This document shows, one piece after another, positions 1-8,673 of a stretch of DNA of 64,000 nt. Every line of letters starts with the position of its first letter. Position 1 is the first letter of the stretch. Below the pieces are notes generated by a model. The model ran no database searches. It saw only the letters and a list, made by a program, of their open reading frames with translations, and had not been told where the DNA came from. The position numbers and the translations under genes are program-made. Source of the DNA: Epsilonproteobacteria bacterium UBA4036 (GTDB lineage: Bacteria > Campylobacterota > Campylobacteria > Campylobacterales > Arcobacteraceae); assembly GCA_002382325.1 (NCBI GenBank), contig DGAG01000011.1:1-64000 (forward strand), written 5' to 3'.

Positions 1-138
1 TGTTGGCTTAAATTTTGAAAAATATTTTTATACTTTTTTGTCGCTTTTTTGTACTCATTATATGCTTCAAAAAAAGAATGTATGTATGAATGACTATTTA
101 TAATTTTTGTCATTTAATTCATGACTTTAAAGTTTCTA

Positions 139-174
139 TTAAGTGTAAAATAATAAAATGTCCGATTATATACT
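139..174 (+). promoter_or_regulatory. Possible promoter of the Bax-inhibitor-like gene
   Basis: The first 196 bases hold no gene that I can support. They are very AT-rich, and TATACT at 169-174 is a plausible -10 box about 22 bases before the start codon of the next gene. No convincing -35 box is visible. AAAGGA at 184-189 serves as its ribosome binding site. Confidence 0.3.
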
Positions 175-196
175 AATATAATGAAAGGACAAAACT

Positions 197-889
197 ATGT
201 ATAACAGAGATTATTTATCTCATAATGATTCAAGACAATATACAAACGAATCTTCTCAAGCACAATTGATGAGCTTTTTAAAATCTACCTATCAACTTTT
301 TGCTGGTTCTTTATTAGCAGCAACTGCTGGTGCTTATATCGGTTTAGACATGGTATCTGCCATTGCAAGCTGGTATTGGGGATTGGTGATTTTAGAATTT
401 GTTTTATTGTTTGCACTTTTTGCTGTGAAAAATAAGCCAGGTATTAACTTAGCCGTTTTATTTGGATTTACTTTTGTAAGCGGACTAACAATTACTCCAT
501 TATTGGCTTCTGTTTTCAACATGCCAGGTGGTGCTTCTATTGTTGCACAAGCCTTTTTAATGACTTCAGTTGCATTTGGTGGAATTTCTATGTTTGCTCT
601 TACAACAAAAAGAGATTTCTCAAGTATGGGTAAAATGCTCTTTATTGCATTAATCATTTTAGTTGTGGGATCAATTTCAAACATATTTATTCAAGCACCA
701 TTATTACAACTTGGAATTGCCATGGTAGGAGCTGTTTTATTTTCAGCTTTTATTTTATATGACACACAACAAATTATTAAAGGTGGTTTTAGCACTCCCG
801 TTGAAGCTGCGATTGCTTTATATTTAGATTTCTTTAATCTGTTTATCTCACTGCTACAAATACTTGGTATTTTTAACAAAGAAGATTAA
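197..889 (+). CDS. Bax inhibitor-1/YccA family membrane protein
   Basis: A 230-residue integral membrane protein with about seven hydrophobic segments after a polar N-terminus of roughly 25 residues. Length, topology and the late LYDTQQII segment fit the BI-1/YccA (TMBIM) family, which in E. coli includes YccA, a modulator of the FtsH protease, and YbhL. The bacterial substrate or ion is not settled. The ATG is preceded by AAAGGA at good spacing. It appears monocistronic and is followed by a strong hairpin. The specific function is inferred from family only. Confidence 0.88.
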   Translation: MYNRDYLSHNDSRQYTNESSQAQLMSFLKSTYQLFAGSLLAATAGAYIGLDMVSAIASWYWGLVILEFVLLFALFAVKNKPGINLAVLFGFTFVSGLTITPLLASVFNMPGGASIVAQAFLMTSVAFGGISMFALTTKRDFSSMGKMLFIALIILVVGSISNIFIQAPLLQLGIAMVGAVLFSAFILYDTQQIIKGGFSTPVEAAIALYLDFFNLFISLLQILGIFNKED

Positions 890-915
890 GATAACTCCCC
901 TTGCGGGAGTTATCT
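889..915 (+). terminator. Hairpin after the BI-1 gene
   Basis: Perfect inverted repeat AGATAACTCCC / GGGAGTTATCT with a five-base loop, starting at the stop codon of the upstream gene. There is no long T run after it, so it may end or stabilise the mRNA, or separate it from thiD2, which starts 11 bases later. Confidence 0.6.
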
Positions 916-925
916 ACCTTATCCT

Positions 926-1315
926 ATGAATAACACACCTAATTTACGACTTATTGACGCCAACCTCAATCGCCTTCGAGAAGGTATTCGTGTTGTGGAA
1001 GATATTTTCAGATATATTTATAATAATAAAGAAATCGCTTCACGATTAAAAGCTTTACGACACAAAGCACGAATTGACTTGTACAATGAACTTTTACAAT
1101 CAAGAGATATTAGAAATGATGTCCTAAAGAAATCAACCTCTTCGGAACAAAGCAGAGAAGATTTAAATGCTATTTTAATTGCCAACTTTAAACGTGCTCA
1201 AGAAAGTTCCCGCGTACTTGAAGAGTTTACCAAACTTCATGATGCTAAAACCAGTGAAATTTTTAAAGCCATTCGCTATGAACTTTATGATATTGAGATT
1301 AATTTAGCCCGATAA
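926..1315 (+). CDS. thiD2: ThiD2-type HMP-P kinase domain protein (thiamine synthesis)
   Basis: A 129-residue protein that opens with LRLIDANLNRLREGIRVVED, the signature of the ThiD2 domain, which is often found fused in front of ThiE and is frequently mis-annotated as thiamine-phosphate pyrophosphorylase. ThiD2 phosphorylates HMP-phosphate to HMP-pyrophosphate for cytoplasmic thiamine synthesis. Here it is a free-standing single domain of normal length. It follows a hairpin and lacks a strong ribosome binding site. It ends four bases from the convergent gene downstream. The family call is firm; the activity is from the literature on the family. Confidence 0.8.
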   Translation: MNNTPNLRLIDANLNRLREGIRVVEDIFRYIYNNKEIASRLKALRHKARIDLYNELLQSRDIRNDVLKKSTSSEQSREDLNAILIANFKRAQESSRVLEEFTKLHDAKTSEIFKAIRYELYDIEINLAR

Positions 1316-1318
1316 AAA

Positions 1319-1714
1319 CTACTTTTTATTCGTAAGAACGGTGGCTTGTTCAACCCAATTTTCATCTTTAATTCGATTTTCTAATGCTAAATATTCATTG
1401 ACCCAATCACAATTTTTCTTGCTCCATTTAGAAATTTGATCAAAATGAAAAATCCCTAACTGATTTAAATCTTCTTCCGTTTTTAGATTTATTCCTTCAA
1501 TTTGTTTTAGATCATCCTTACCTGTAGGTCGAGGTTTGCTTAAAATAATAGGGCGGTTATAGATATTTCCATGAACTTTAAAATCATGATTGTGTTTATA
1601 AATGGAGGCTTTGTTATTTTCTCGAGTGAGTCGTCCAACAAGCAAACCAATAAAAAAACCAATTAATGAAGCAATGACTAAACATAAAACCATTTTTGAC
1701 GCTATTTCTATCAC
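1319..1714 (-). CDS. Membrane-anchored helix-hairpin-helix-like protein
   Basis: 131 residues: an N-terminal transmembrane segment (about residues 8-28, glycine zipper like), a polar linker, then a C-terminal domain containing DDLKQIEGINLKTEEDLNQL and LGIFHFDQISKWSKKN. That domain resembles the helix-hairpin-helix module often labelled as a predicted 5' DNA nuclease (flap endonuclease 1-like). It is common as a tail on short membrane proteins in this phylum. No catalytic residues are visible, so nuclease activity is doubtful. It lies just downstream of the OmpA-family gene with a 3-base gap and is probably co-transcribed with it. Confidence 0.65.
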   Translation of the reverse strand: MIEIASKMVLCLVIASLIGFFIGLLVGRLTRENNKASIYKHNHDFKVHGNIYNRPIILSKPRPTGKDDLKQIEGINLKTEEDLNQLGIFHFDQISKWSKKNCDWVNEYLALENRIKDENWVEQATVLTNKK

Positions 1715-1717
1715 GAT

Positions 1718-2401
1718 TTATTCCTCTATTATATTAAATTCAACTCTTCGATTTGTCAGTGAATATCCCTCTTTATCGTTAGGAACAAGAGGCATAGTCT
1801 CACCATACCCTTTGGCACTCAATCGATTTTCCTCAACTCCTAACGCTATTAACAAGTTTTTAACACTATTCGCACGTTGTTCTGAAATCATTTGATTAAA
1901 GCTGTCATCCCCTTTGGCATCGGTATGTCCTGCAATTTCAATTTTGATTTGAGGGTTTTGTATTAAAATTTGAGCTATCTTTTCAACGGTATCTTGACTT
2001 TGCGTGGTTACATTGTAACTCATTCTTTGAAACATAATACTGTTATTTTCTAAAACACTGTTAATTTGTTCTTGTATATTCTCTTTGCTTAAAAGAGGTT
2101 GTGTCTGTTTGTTTTTTTCTTCAAAATTTTGTTCGATTATTTTTTCGATATTTTTTTGGGTTTCTTCACCCTTTTTCTCTTCATCTTCCACAAGCGGTTC
2201 ATCAATTTTTTTCAATGTTTCTTCAGGAGTTAAAGGAGGAGTTTCTTCATTTTGTATGGGTTGTGTCACTTGGTTGGTGGCTTCTTGTGGCGTATTTGTT
2301 GAAAGTTCATCTGTAAATTGCCCTATTTTAGTATAAACGCATACCGCCATAAACACAATTAATAAAAGCACTAATAATAAAATCTTCTTCGGTAAGCTCA
2401 T
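1718..2401 (-). CDS. OmpA-family peptidoglycan-binding membrane protein
   Basis: 227 residues. An N-terminal transmembrane anchor (about residues 7-24) is followed by a long Glu/Gln/Pro-rich low-complexity spacer (30-115) and a C-terminal OmpA domain with IEIAGHTDAKGDDSFNQMIS, the QRANSVKNLL helix, AKGYGE and NRRVEF. These are the residues that hold diaminopimelate in the OmpA/MotB fold. It is likely a periplasmic protein tethering the inner membrane to peptidoglycan. No beta-barrel is present, so it is not OmpA itself. It is first gene of a two-gene unit with the helix-hairpin-helix protein. Confidence 0.85.
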   Translation of the reverse strand: MSLPKKILLLVLLLIVFMAVCVYTKIGQFTDELSTNTPQEATNQVTQPIQNEETPPLTPEETLKKIDEPLVEDEEKKGEETQKNIEKIIEQNFEEKNKQTQPLLSKENIQEQINSVLENNSIMFQRMSYNVTTQSQDTVEKIAQILIQNPQIKIEIAGHTDAKGDDSFNQMISEQRANSVKNLLIALGVEENRLSAKGYGETMPLVPNDKEGYSLTNRRVEFNIIEE

Positions 2402-2534
2402 ATTTTTTCTTTTTAATAATTTTTTAATTGTAACTTAAACGCAATTTAATCAATGATTATATAATAATAATAATTAAGCAAAAGTTTAAATTAGTTAAAA
2501 AAAATTAAAAATTAATACTTTTTGAGCCAAAAAA

Positions 2535-2554
2535 GATTAAAAAATTCTTTAATC
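2535..2554 (-). terminator. AT-rich terminator after the 29-residue small ORF
   Basis: Perfect seven-base inverted repeat GATTAAA / TTTAATC with a six-base loop. On the minus strand it runs straight into six T residues. It lies 14 bases after the stop codon of the small ORF at 2569-2658, which supports that ORF being a transcription unit of its own. Confidence 0.45.
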
Positions 2555-2568
2555 ATCTCTTTTTTTGT

Positions 2569-2658
2569 TTAAATTGCAAGAGAATATGAAAGATATGCGC
2601 CAAAAGTATAAATGCTCATACACAAAAGGTAGAATTTGAGTTGGTCTGCTACTAACAT
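2569..2658 (-). CDS. Predicted 29-residue hydrophobic peptide
   Basis: ATG at 2658 is preceded by AAGGAAACATC, a good ribosome binding site, and the frame stays open for 29 codons to a TAA. The peptide has one hydrophobic stretch containing FYLLCMSIYTFGAYLSYSL and could span the inner membrane. A short terminator-like hairpin follows. It sits in the 326-base gap between the OmpA-family and RsuA-like genes, which otherwise holds only AT-rich DNA. I do not recognise the family. Support is start signal plus terminator only. Confidence 0.45.
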   Translation of the reverse strand: MLVADQLKFYLLCMSIYTFGAYLSYSLAI

Positions 2659-2727
2659 GATGTTTCCTTATTTTTAAGATAAAGAAATTATAAAGAGTAA
2701 ATATTGCAATTTGATTGCAAAACAGTA

Positions 2728-3429
2728 TCAGTTTAGTAACATCTCATCGAGTATTTTATATTCACCTTCGGCTAACTCTTTGATTGTATATCCTGCAAAA
2801 TTGCTTCGATGCAGTTGTATGACTTTGTTTCCCACAGCCGCAAACATACGTTTGACTTGGTGATATCGTCCTTCACAAATCTCTAGTTGTACTTTTGTAG
2901 GAGTAATTATGGTAAGTTTTGCAGGAAGTAAAGGTTTGCTCTCGCCCTTTAACATAAGCGTACCACTTGCAAAAATTTCAGCTTCATCGCCCTTTAAAGG
3001 TTGTGCCAATGTCGCTTCATAGACTTTTATGGCTTCACTTTTGGGTGAAGTAAGTTTGTGGTTTAATATCCCATCATCGGTGATAAGTATGGCTCCTGTG
3101 GTATCGACATCAAGTCTTCCAACGCTTGAGAGTTTGGGGTTTCTTCTTTGCCAACGTTGGGGCAAAAGTGAATAAATCAGCACGCCCGCATCGTCATGTG
3201 AGCAAATGACATTTTGAGGTTTGTTCATCAAAAGAGTCAAAGAAAGTGCATCTAAAGGTTCACCATCAATGGTAATATCAGCGTGTAATGCTTTTAAAGC
3301 AGGATTAAAAACGTCTTCCCCTTTAACACATACTTTATAAAGACGCATAAATTTTTTGGCTTCTTTACGTGAACAGTAACCAAGAGAAGATAGAAAAGCA
3401 TCGAGACGTTTTGGAGTGTTTTTTTGCAT
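2728..3429 (-). CDS. RsuA/RluB/E/F-family pseudouridine synthase
   Basis: 233 residues. An N-terminal S4 RNA-binding domain (about 5-60, RLDAFLSSLGYCSRKEAKKF) precedes the catalytic domain with GRLDVDTTGAILITDDG, whose Asp is the catalytic nucleophile of the family, and later GRYHQVKRMFAAVGNKV. It converts uridine to pseudouridine in ribosomal RNA. The overall match is best to RsuA (16S U516) but RluB/E/F share the fold, so the target is not certain. Length is usual for the family. It is transcribed alone. Confidence 0.88.
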   Translation of the reverse strand: MQKNTPKRLDAFLSSLGYCSRKEAKKFMRLYKVCVKGEDVFNPALKALHADITIDGEPLDALSLTLLMNKPQNVICSHDDAGVLIYSLLPQRWQRRNPKLSSVGRLDVDTTGAILITDDGILNHKLTSPKSEAIKVYEATLAQPLKGDEAEIFASGTLMLKGESKPLLPAKLTIITPTKVQLEICEGRYHQVKRMFAAVGNKVIQLHRSNFAGYTIKELAEGEYKILDEMLLN

Positions 3430-3489
3430 GATATTAACTTATTTTTTATTTTGGATTTTAGCGAAATGTTTTTAGTATTTTAATAAAAA

Positions 3490-4119
3490 TCAAGCCGTAA
3501 TGGCACTGTTTTTTTCTTGGGAATCTGTCGTGCTGTTTTTTTCATACTCATTTTTAGCATTTTGAGCATAGCCATTTGAGTTTCTCATTTTTTCTTGAAT
3601 CTCTTGGGATAGTTCTTGCTGCGCTTTCATCAGCATAACTCGTGCTTTGGAAGCAATAGAAATGTCTTGAGGACTTGGGTCTGCTGGAGCCAGCGCGGTA
3701 GCAATCACTCCTTGCAGATTCATAATCGACTCTTGAGGCGTTGAGCCAGTCTCAATTCGTACAGGCACTTCTCCACCTACAGCGTACATCACACCATCGG
3801 GTCCTTTTTTATACGTAAACGATGCGCCACCTGAAGCAGCTGGTCCACTTTGATGTGCGGCTTCATGGGCTTTGACTCGGCTGTCAGCGGCTTTTAGTTC
3901 TGCAAGTTGTGCTTTTTCTTCATTGGATAATTGGGTTAAATCTTTGGTTGTACTGCTGTTTTCTTCTTGATTGTTTTTGCTTTTATTGGAAGACTCATTT
4001 TTTTCAAGCCCACGAGTATCGAGCTGCACCCCTTGCTCTTTGGATGAAGAACGTTGTTGCGCATTTGCACGTGCGGTATAGTCAATATTGTAGTTGTAAA
4101 AGTTGCTTCCTATTTCCAT
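3490..4119 (-). CDS. SprA-related putative metalloprotease (CJM1_0395 type)
   Basis: 209 residues. The central segment carries VKAHEAAHQSGPAASGGASF followed by YAVGGEVPVRI, the signature of the SprA-related family, where HEAAH looks like a zinc HExxH motif. Flanks are polar and low-complexity (Ser/Asn/Lys), and there is no signal peptide. Members are found across Campylobacter and Arcobacter with unknown role. Protease activity is inferred from the motif and not established. It stands alone between rsuA-like and putAbiC-like genes. Confidence 0.75.
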   Translation of the reverse strand: MEIGSNFYNYNIDYTARANAQQRSSSKEQGVQLDTRGLEKNESSNKSKNNQEENSSTTKDLTQLSNEEKAQLAELKAADSRVKAHEAAHQSGPAASGGASFTYKKGPDGVMYAVGGEVPVRIETGSTPQESIMNLQGVIATALAPADPSPQDISIASKARVMLMKAQQELSQEIQEKMRNSNGYAQNAKNEYEKNSTTDSQEKNSAITA

Positions 4120-4182
4120 ACCACTATTTTATAGCAACTAAAATTAAAATAAAAAGGTTATGTTTGAGGTCGGTGTTTTGTT

Positions 4183-5064
4183 TTAAGGTTTGGTTAAGGT
4201 TTTATCTTTTAATTCATTATATTTTTGTAAAATCTTTTCATTCTTCCCAAAAGCTTTTATATCATACTCTAATAATTGTTTTTCAATATCTGCATTTAAA
4301 CTAATATGTTCAAAAAACTCATAATCTTCAACCAATTGTTTAAATCTTCTTTGTCCAATAGTTCCTAAACAATGATAAAATAAAAATTCTAATTCGTCTT
4401 TTGTAAATTGGGCTCTAAAAATATTTGTATATCGTTTGGGATTATCAAGTTTCTTCTCTAAATAATTATCATTAACTACTTTTAAAATTTGATAAATTTG
4501 ACTAAAATAAATCCCTAGCTCATTTTCATACTTAGAATAAAAAATGTCATATATACTATCTTTTTTATACCTATGTAAATATTCTTTTAGTACATCATTT
4601 CCATATATTTCATTACCTCGCGTAAAAATATCAGAAGAAAAACCTTTTAGACTCTTTTTCATTGATAAAAATAAATTATTAAGTTGAAAAAATATATTTT
4701 CAAATATTTGTAATTTAGTAGCTTGATTTTGTAATTTTAATGATTCACTTTGTTCTTCTTGTGCAATTCTTGATTTTTCTAATTCTTCTTTTGTTGCTTC
4801 CAATTCTTTACGTGAAAGCTCTAATTCTTGTGTTTGAATTTTTATTGTATAAATTATTGCAAACAAACTAAACAAAGCAAAAATAGGATTTAAAGTTCCA
4901 CCCATGAAGTCACCAAATGTTCCCCAAGTAGAACTGTCATCAGACAAACCATTATTAAAATTGTAAAAATAGAATCCTAATGCAACTACCAAAAGAGTTA
5001 TTGCAAAATATAAAATATAATTTAACTTCTCTAATTTCTTTGAATTTGCATTTTCAGATGCCAT
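4183..5064 (-). CDS. putAbiC-like putative phage abortive infection protein
   Basis: About 293 residues. Two N-terminal transmembrane segments flank SSTWGTFGDFMGGTLNPIFA, the hallmark of the putative abortive-infection family PF16872. They are followed by a coiled coil (about 75-120, rich in Glu/Lys/Gln) and a helical C-terminal domain. Family members are predicted phage-defence proteins anchored in the membrane; direct evidence is slight. I start at ATG 5064 because AAAGGA lies in front of it, rather than five codons earlier. It is very AT-rich and isolated between housekeeping genes, which suggests acquisition. Confidence 0.75.
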   Translation of the reverse strand: MASENANSKKLEKLNYILYFAITLLVVALGFYFYNFNNGLSDDSSTWGTFGDFMGGTLNPIFALFSLFAIIYTIKIQTQELELSRKELEATKEELEKSRIAQEEQSESLKLQNQATKLQIFENIFFQLNNLFLSMKKSLKGFSSDIFTRGNEIYGNDVLKEYLHRYKKDSIYDIFYSKYENELGIYFSQIYQILKVVNDNYLEKKLDNPKRYTNIFRAQFTKDELEFLFYHCLGTIGQRRFKQLVEDYEFFEHISLNADIEKQLLEYDIKAFGKNEKILQKYNELKDKTLTKP

Positions 5065-5111
5065 TTTTTTCCTTTGCAATTTTTAATAGTTATTTTATTC
5101 AAGGTCAAGGC

Positions 5112-5172
5112 GGAGTGATTTTTTTGCGAAGGAGCATACAATCAGTATGTGACTGAGTAAAAAAATTGCTCC
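5112..5172. repeat. Long imperfect hairpin element downstream of nrdB
   Basis: Outer arms GGAGTGATTTTTTT and AAAAAAATTGCTCC pair over about 14 positions with G-T wobbles. An inner perfect repeat CATAC / GTATG (5135-5139, 5145-5149) forms the tip. It lies between the putAbiC gene and nrdB, both on the minus strand, and could end nrdB transcription or be a dispersed repeat. No second copy was seen in this window. Confidence 0.5.
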
Positions 5173-5198
5173 AACACGGAGATTGGGTAAAAGAGCTG

Positions 5199-6218
5199 TT
5201 AAAAATCGTCGAAGTCGATACTACCCTTAGAATAATTAACCACATTCCCTTCAAAGAAATTCGTTCTCTGGTCATTAAAACTGGCATACCCATCTACCCA
5301 AGGAATTGGGTGTTTCACATTATACATCGGTTTATATCCCACTGCTTCAAGTCGTTTGTCGGCAAGGTATTCGATATATTGTCGGATGATTCCATCGGTA
5401 AATCCTAGAATTTGCCCTTGTGTAATGTATGAACCCCATGAAGCTTCTAAATCAACGGCTTTTCTAAACATATTTCTGACTTCTTCTTCTAACTCGGCAG
5501 TAAAGAGTTCGGGTCTTTCTTTTCTCACAGAGTTAATCATATTTTGGAACAATAAAAGGTGCGTCACTTCATCTCGTTGGATAAATCGAATCATTTGAGA
5601 AGAGCCCAGCATTTTTCCTGATTTTCCTAAAGCATACATGGCAGCAAATCCTGCATAGAAGTATAAGCCTTCTAAAATTTGATTGGCAAACATCGCAAGT
5701 ACTATTTTTCTGTCATCGATACCACCTGAAAGATTTTTATACACTTCTGCGATATAGGTATTTTTCTCTCGAAGTTTGAGATCGGTTTTCCACATATTGT
5801 AAATTTCATCGGTGTTATCAGAAATGGACTCCACCATTACGGCATAACTTTTTGAGTGGTTGGCTTCTTCGTATGATTGTCTTGACAAACACGCGTTGAT
5901 TTCTGGGGCTGTGATATACGGATTGATGTTATCCATTAGGTTATTGGTTTGTAACGAGTCCATGAAAATAAGTTGACTTAATACCAAATCGTACATTCGT
6001 TTTTCTGCTGGAGTTAAGTATTTGTAATCTTTAGCATCGCCTGTCATTTGAACTTCTTTTGGAAACCATGTATTGGCTTCCATCGTGTCCCATAGGTTTA
6101 ATGCCCATTGGTATTTCATCTTTGTAAAGTTAATCATACCATCGCTGTTGCCACCAAAAATTCTTCTGTCGTTTAAACTCTCTTTAGAATCAGGGTTATA
6201 TATTGTCTTTCTTTCCAT
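5199..6218 (-). CDS. nrdB: Ribonucleotide reductase class Ia, beta subunit
   Basis: 339 residues of the ferritin-like R2 family. It houses the di-iron/tyrosyl radical that starts reduction of ribonucleoside diphosphates. Visible features include DLVLSQLIFMDSLQTNNL, CLSRQSYEEANHSKSYA with the metal-ligand Glu and His, and RDEVTHLLLFQNMI with the second Glu-x2-His ligand pair. The C-terminal tail ends in IDFDDF, the acidic/aromatic type used to dock on NrdA. Start ATG has AGGAAAC in front. It is co-directional with nrdA 43 bases upstream and likely forms one operon. Confidence 0.95.
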   Translation of the reverse strand: MERKTIYNPDSKESLNDRRIFGGNSDGMINFTKMKYQWALNLWDTMEANTWFPKEVQMTGDAKDYKYLTPAEKRMYDLVLSQLIFMDSLQTNNLMDNINPYITAPEINACLSRQSYEEANHSKSYAVMVESISDNTDEIYNMWKTDLKLREKNTYIAEVYKNLSGGIDDRKIVLAMFANQILEGLYFYAGFAAMYALGKSGKMLGSSQMIRFIQRDEVTHLLLFQNMINSVRKERPELFTAELEEEVRNMFRKAVDLEASWGSYITQGQILGFTDGIIRQYIEYLADKRLEAVGYKPMYNVKHPIPWVDGYASFNDQRTNFFEGNVVNYSKGSIDFDDF

Positions 6219-6261
6219 TATTGTTTCCTATTTATTTACAAATCTTAATTACGTTTTTGGC

Positions 6262-8646
6262 TTATTGACAACCACTGCACTCCATACTTCTGTCTTCAAT
6301 ATTTGAAGCAGCTTCGGGTGATTGACTTCTTAGATAATAGGTTGATTTAAGCCCTAGCTTCCATGCGAGTGTATAAATTTCGTGTAAGTATTTTCCACTG
6401 GCTTTATCTAAGCTCATAAAAATATTGGTACTTTGTCCTTGGTCAATCCATTTTTGTCGCACTGCTGCTGCTTTGATGATGTCCAGTTGATCGACTTCAT
6501 AAGCAGGGGTATAATACGTCCACGTATCGGGGCTTAAATTAGGTACCACCACAGGGATAAGTCCACTTAAGTTCTCTTCAAACCATTTTCGCTTGTACAC
6601 AGGTTCGATGGCTTGTGTTGTTCCCACTAAAATAGAGATTGAACTTGTAGGCGCAATTGCCATTAAGTATCCGTTTCTCATCCCGTCTTTTTTGACTTTG
6701 GCTCGAAGTTTATCCCAATCGTACCCCGAATCAAATAAATCTTTGTCCACTAAAGCATTAACAGCTTGTGGTGCGTGTTCGTGAGGCATAATTCCTTGGC
6801 TCCATTTTGAACCTTCAAAGTGTGGGTATGACCCTTTTTCAAGAGCGATATTTGAACTGGCTTCAATGGCATTGTAAGAAATGGCTTCTAAAATGGCATC
6901 GATTTTTTTAAGGTGGTCATTGCTTCCCCAAATGAGTTGATGCTCTGCAATCATTTGCGACTCACCCATAACTCCAAGCCCTATGGCTCGTGTTTTTAAG
7001 TTGGTGGCTTTGACTTTTCGTAAAGGATAGAAGTTTAAATCAATGACGTTATCTAACATTCGAATCGCAATGGGTGTGACACGTTTGATATCTTCATCGG
7101 TGTTGATTTTACTTAAGTTGATTGAGGCTAAGTTACACACGGCGGTATCCCCATCAACTTTCTCTTTTTCCACGATAAAAATCTGTTTCCCACCAATGCT
7201 GTCAAGTGCGGTGACTTTGTTGGCTTTTTTCACGATACCTGAATCAACTGTGAGTAACTCCTCTTCTTCGTAGGTTTCAACCGTACCATCTTCGTACTCA
7301 AATTTGATTTTGTAGTGATTTGGATTGGTGTTTTGGAAAATCTCTGTACAAAGGTTTGAGCTTCTAATATGCCCCATATGTGAGTTGGGGTTGGCTTTGT
7401 TGGCATTGTCTTTAAAACATAAAAAGGGACTTCCACTTTCAAAATATGACGTTAAGATTTTTTTCCATAAATCTTTGGCTTTCATTCTGTCTTTGGTGAT
7501 ACTCTCGTCGTTTTCATACTCAATGTATCGTTTTTCAAACGCTTCACCAAATAAGTTACTTAAATCTTTGACTTCGTATGGGTCAAACAGTGTCCAATAA
7601 GAGTCTTCAAGTACGCGTTGCATAAATAAGTCAGAAATCCAAAGAGCAGGGAATAAGTCGTGCGCTCTTCTTCTTTCTTCTCCTGAGTTTTTCTTTAAAT
7701 CAATAAAATCCATAATATCCATATGCCAAGGCTCTAAGTAAACCGCAATCGCCCCTTTTCGTGTACCTAATTGGTCAACAGCAATGGCTAAGTCGTTGGT
7801 AATTTTTAAAAAGGGAACCGTACCCCCTGCGGCACTTTTGTGGTCATCAATCACACCACCTAAACTTCGGATTTGATTCCAGTCCCAACCAATACCACCG
7901 CCGTATTTAGACAATAACGCCATCTCTTTGTATCCGTCAAAAATCCCTTCGATGTTATCTGGGCTTGAACCAATATAACACGAACTGAGTTGATGTCGGT
8001 TTGTTCGTGCATTACTTAATGTTGGCGTTGCTAGCATGACTTCAAATTTTGAAACAACATCGTAAAACTCTTTGGCTCGTTGTTGTTTGTTGGCTTCATT
8101 TTGTGCTAAGAACATGGCAATTCCCATAAACATATGCTGTGGCAGTTCTATGGGTTGTGCTTTTTTGTCTTTGATTAAATATCGGTCATAAAGCGTTTTA
8201 ATCCCTAAGTAGTTAAACTGAAAATCTCTTTGTGGGTCTAAATGGTTGTTTAAATCTTCTAAATCATAACCTCGCTCTAAGCCAGGAATCATTCGTCCTG
8301 CTTCTTGAGCTTTTTGGATATAAGTTTTTAAATGACAATACGATTCTCCCTTGATACCATTGGTGGCAATGCCCACTTTATGGTATAAATCAAATAAAAA
8401 CAATCGAGCTGCGACAAATGTCCAGTTGGGAACATCAATATCTATTTTTTCAACGGCCGTTTTAATCAACGCATCTTGAATTTGAGAACTGGTCATCCCA
8501 TCGATAAACTTAATATGAGCATCCAGTTCCAATTCACTTTGAGAAACGCCCTCTAAACCTTTTGTTGCAGCAATCGTCATTTTTTGAATTTTAGTAATAT
8601 CTAAAACTTCTTTTCGCCCATTTCGTTTTAAAATCATAATTGACAT
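6262..8646 (-). CDS. nrdA: Ribonucleotide reductase class Ia, alpha subunit
   Basis: About 794 residues. The N-terminal ATP-cone (MIMILKRNGRKEVLDITKIQ region) controls overall activity. The barrel carries SSCYIGSSPDN with an active-site Cys, SKYGGGIGWDW, NLCTEIF and the C-terminal CSGC redox pair that re-reduces the active site. It makes deoxyribonucleotides from diphosphates with NrdB in the cytoplasm. An in-frame GTG lies four codons upstream (8658), but the ATG at 8646 sits better behind the GTGGGA segment. The gene is full length. Confidence 0.95.
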   Translation of the reverse strand: MSIMILKRNGRKEVLDITKIQKMTIAATKGLEGVSQSELELDAHIKFIDGMTSSQIQDALIKTAVEKIDIDVPNWTFVAARLFLFDLYHKVGIATNGIKGESYCHLKTYIQKAQEAGRMIPGLERGYDLEDLNNHLDPQRDFQFNYLGIKTLYDRYLIKDKKAQPIELPQHMFMGIAMFLAQNEANKQQRAKEFYDVVSKFEVMLATPTLSNARTNRHQLSSCYIGSSPDNIEGIFDGYKEMALLSKYGGGIGWDWNQIRSLGGVIDDHKSAAGGTVPFLKITNDLAIAVDQLGTRKGAIAVYLEPWHMDIMDFIDLKKNSGEERRRAHDLFPALWISDLFMQRVLEDSYWTLFDPYEVKDLSNLFGEAFEKRYIEYENDESITKDRMKAKDLWKKILTSYFESGSPFLCFKDNANKANPNSHMGHIRSSNLCTEIFQNTNPNHYKIKFEYEDGTVETYEEEELLTVDSGIVKKANKVTALDSIGGKQIFIVEKEKVDGDTAVCNLASINLSKINTDEDIKRVTPIAIRMLDNVIDLNFYPLRKVKATNLKTRAIGLGVMGESQMIAEHQLIWGSNDHLKKIDAILEAISYNAIEASSNIALEKGSYPHFEGSKWSQGIMPHEHAPQAVNALVDKDLFDSGYDWDKLRAKVKKDGMRNGYLMAIAPTSSISILVGTTQAIEPVYKRKWFEENLSGLIPVVVPNLSPDTWTYYTPAYEVDQLDIIKAAAVRQKWIDQGQSTNIFMSLDKASGKYLHEIYTLAWKLGLKSTYYLRSQSPEAASNIEDRSMECSGCQ

Positions 8647-8673
8647 TTTATTTCCCACTCTTTAGATAATTTT

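Noticed and set aside
334..684. Open frame antisense to the BI-1 gene
   Set aside because: It mirrors a well-supported membrane protein gene, has no start signal and shows no recognisable product.
5105..5293. 62-codon minus-strand frame over the hairpin element and the nrdB end
   Set aside because: It overlaps nrdB in another frame and owes its openness to the hairpin sequence; no ribosome binding site.
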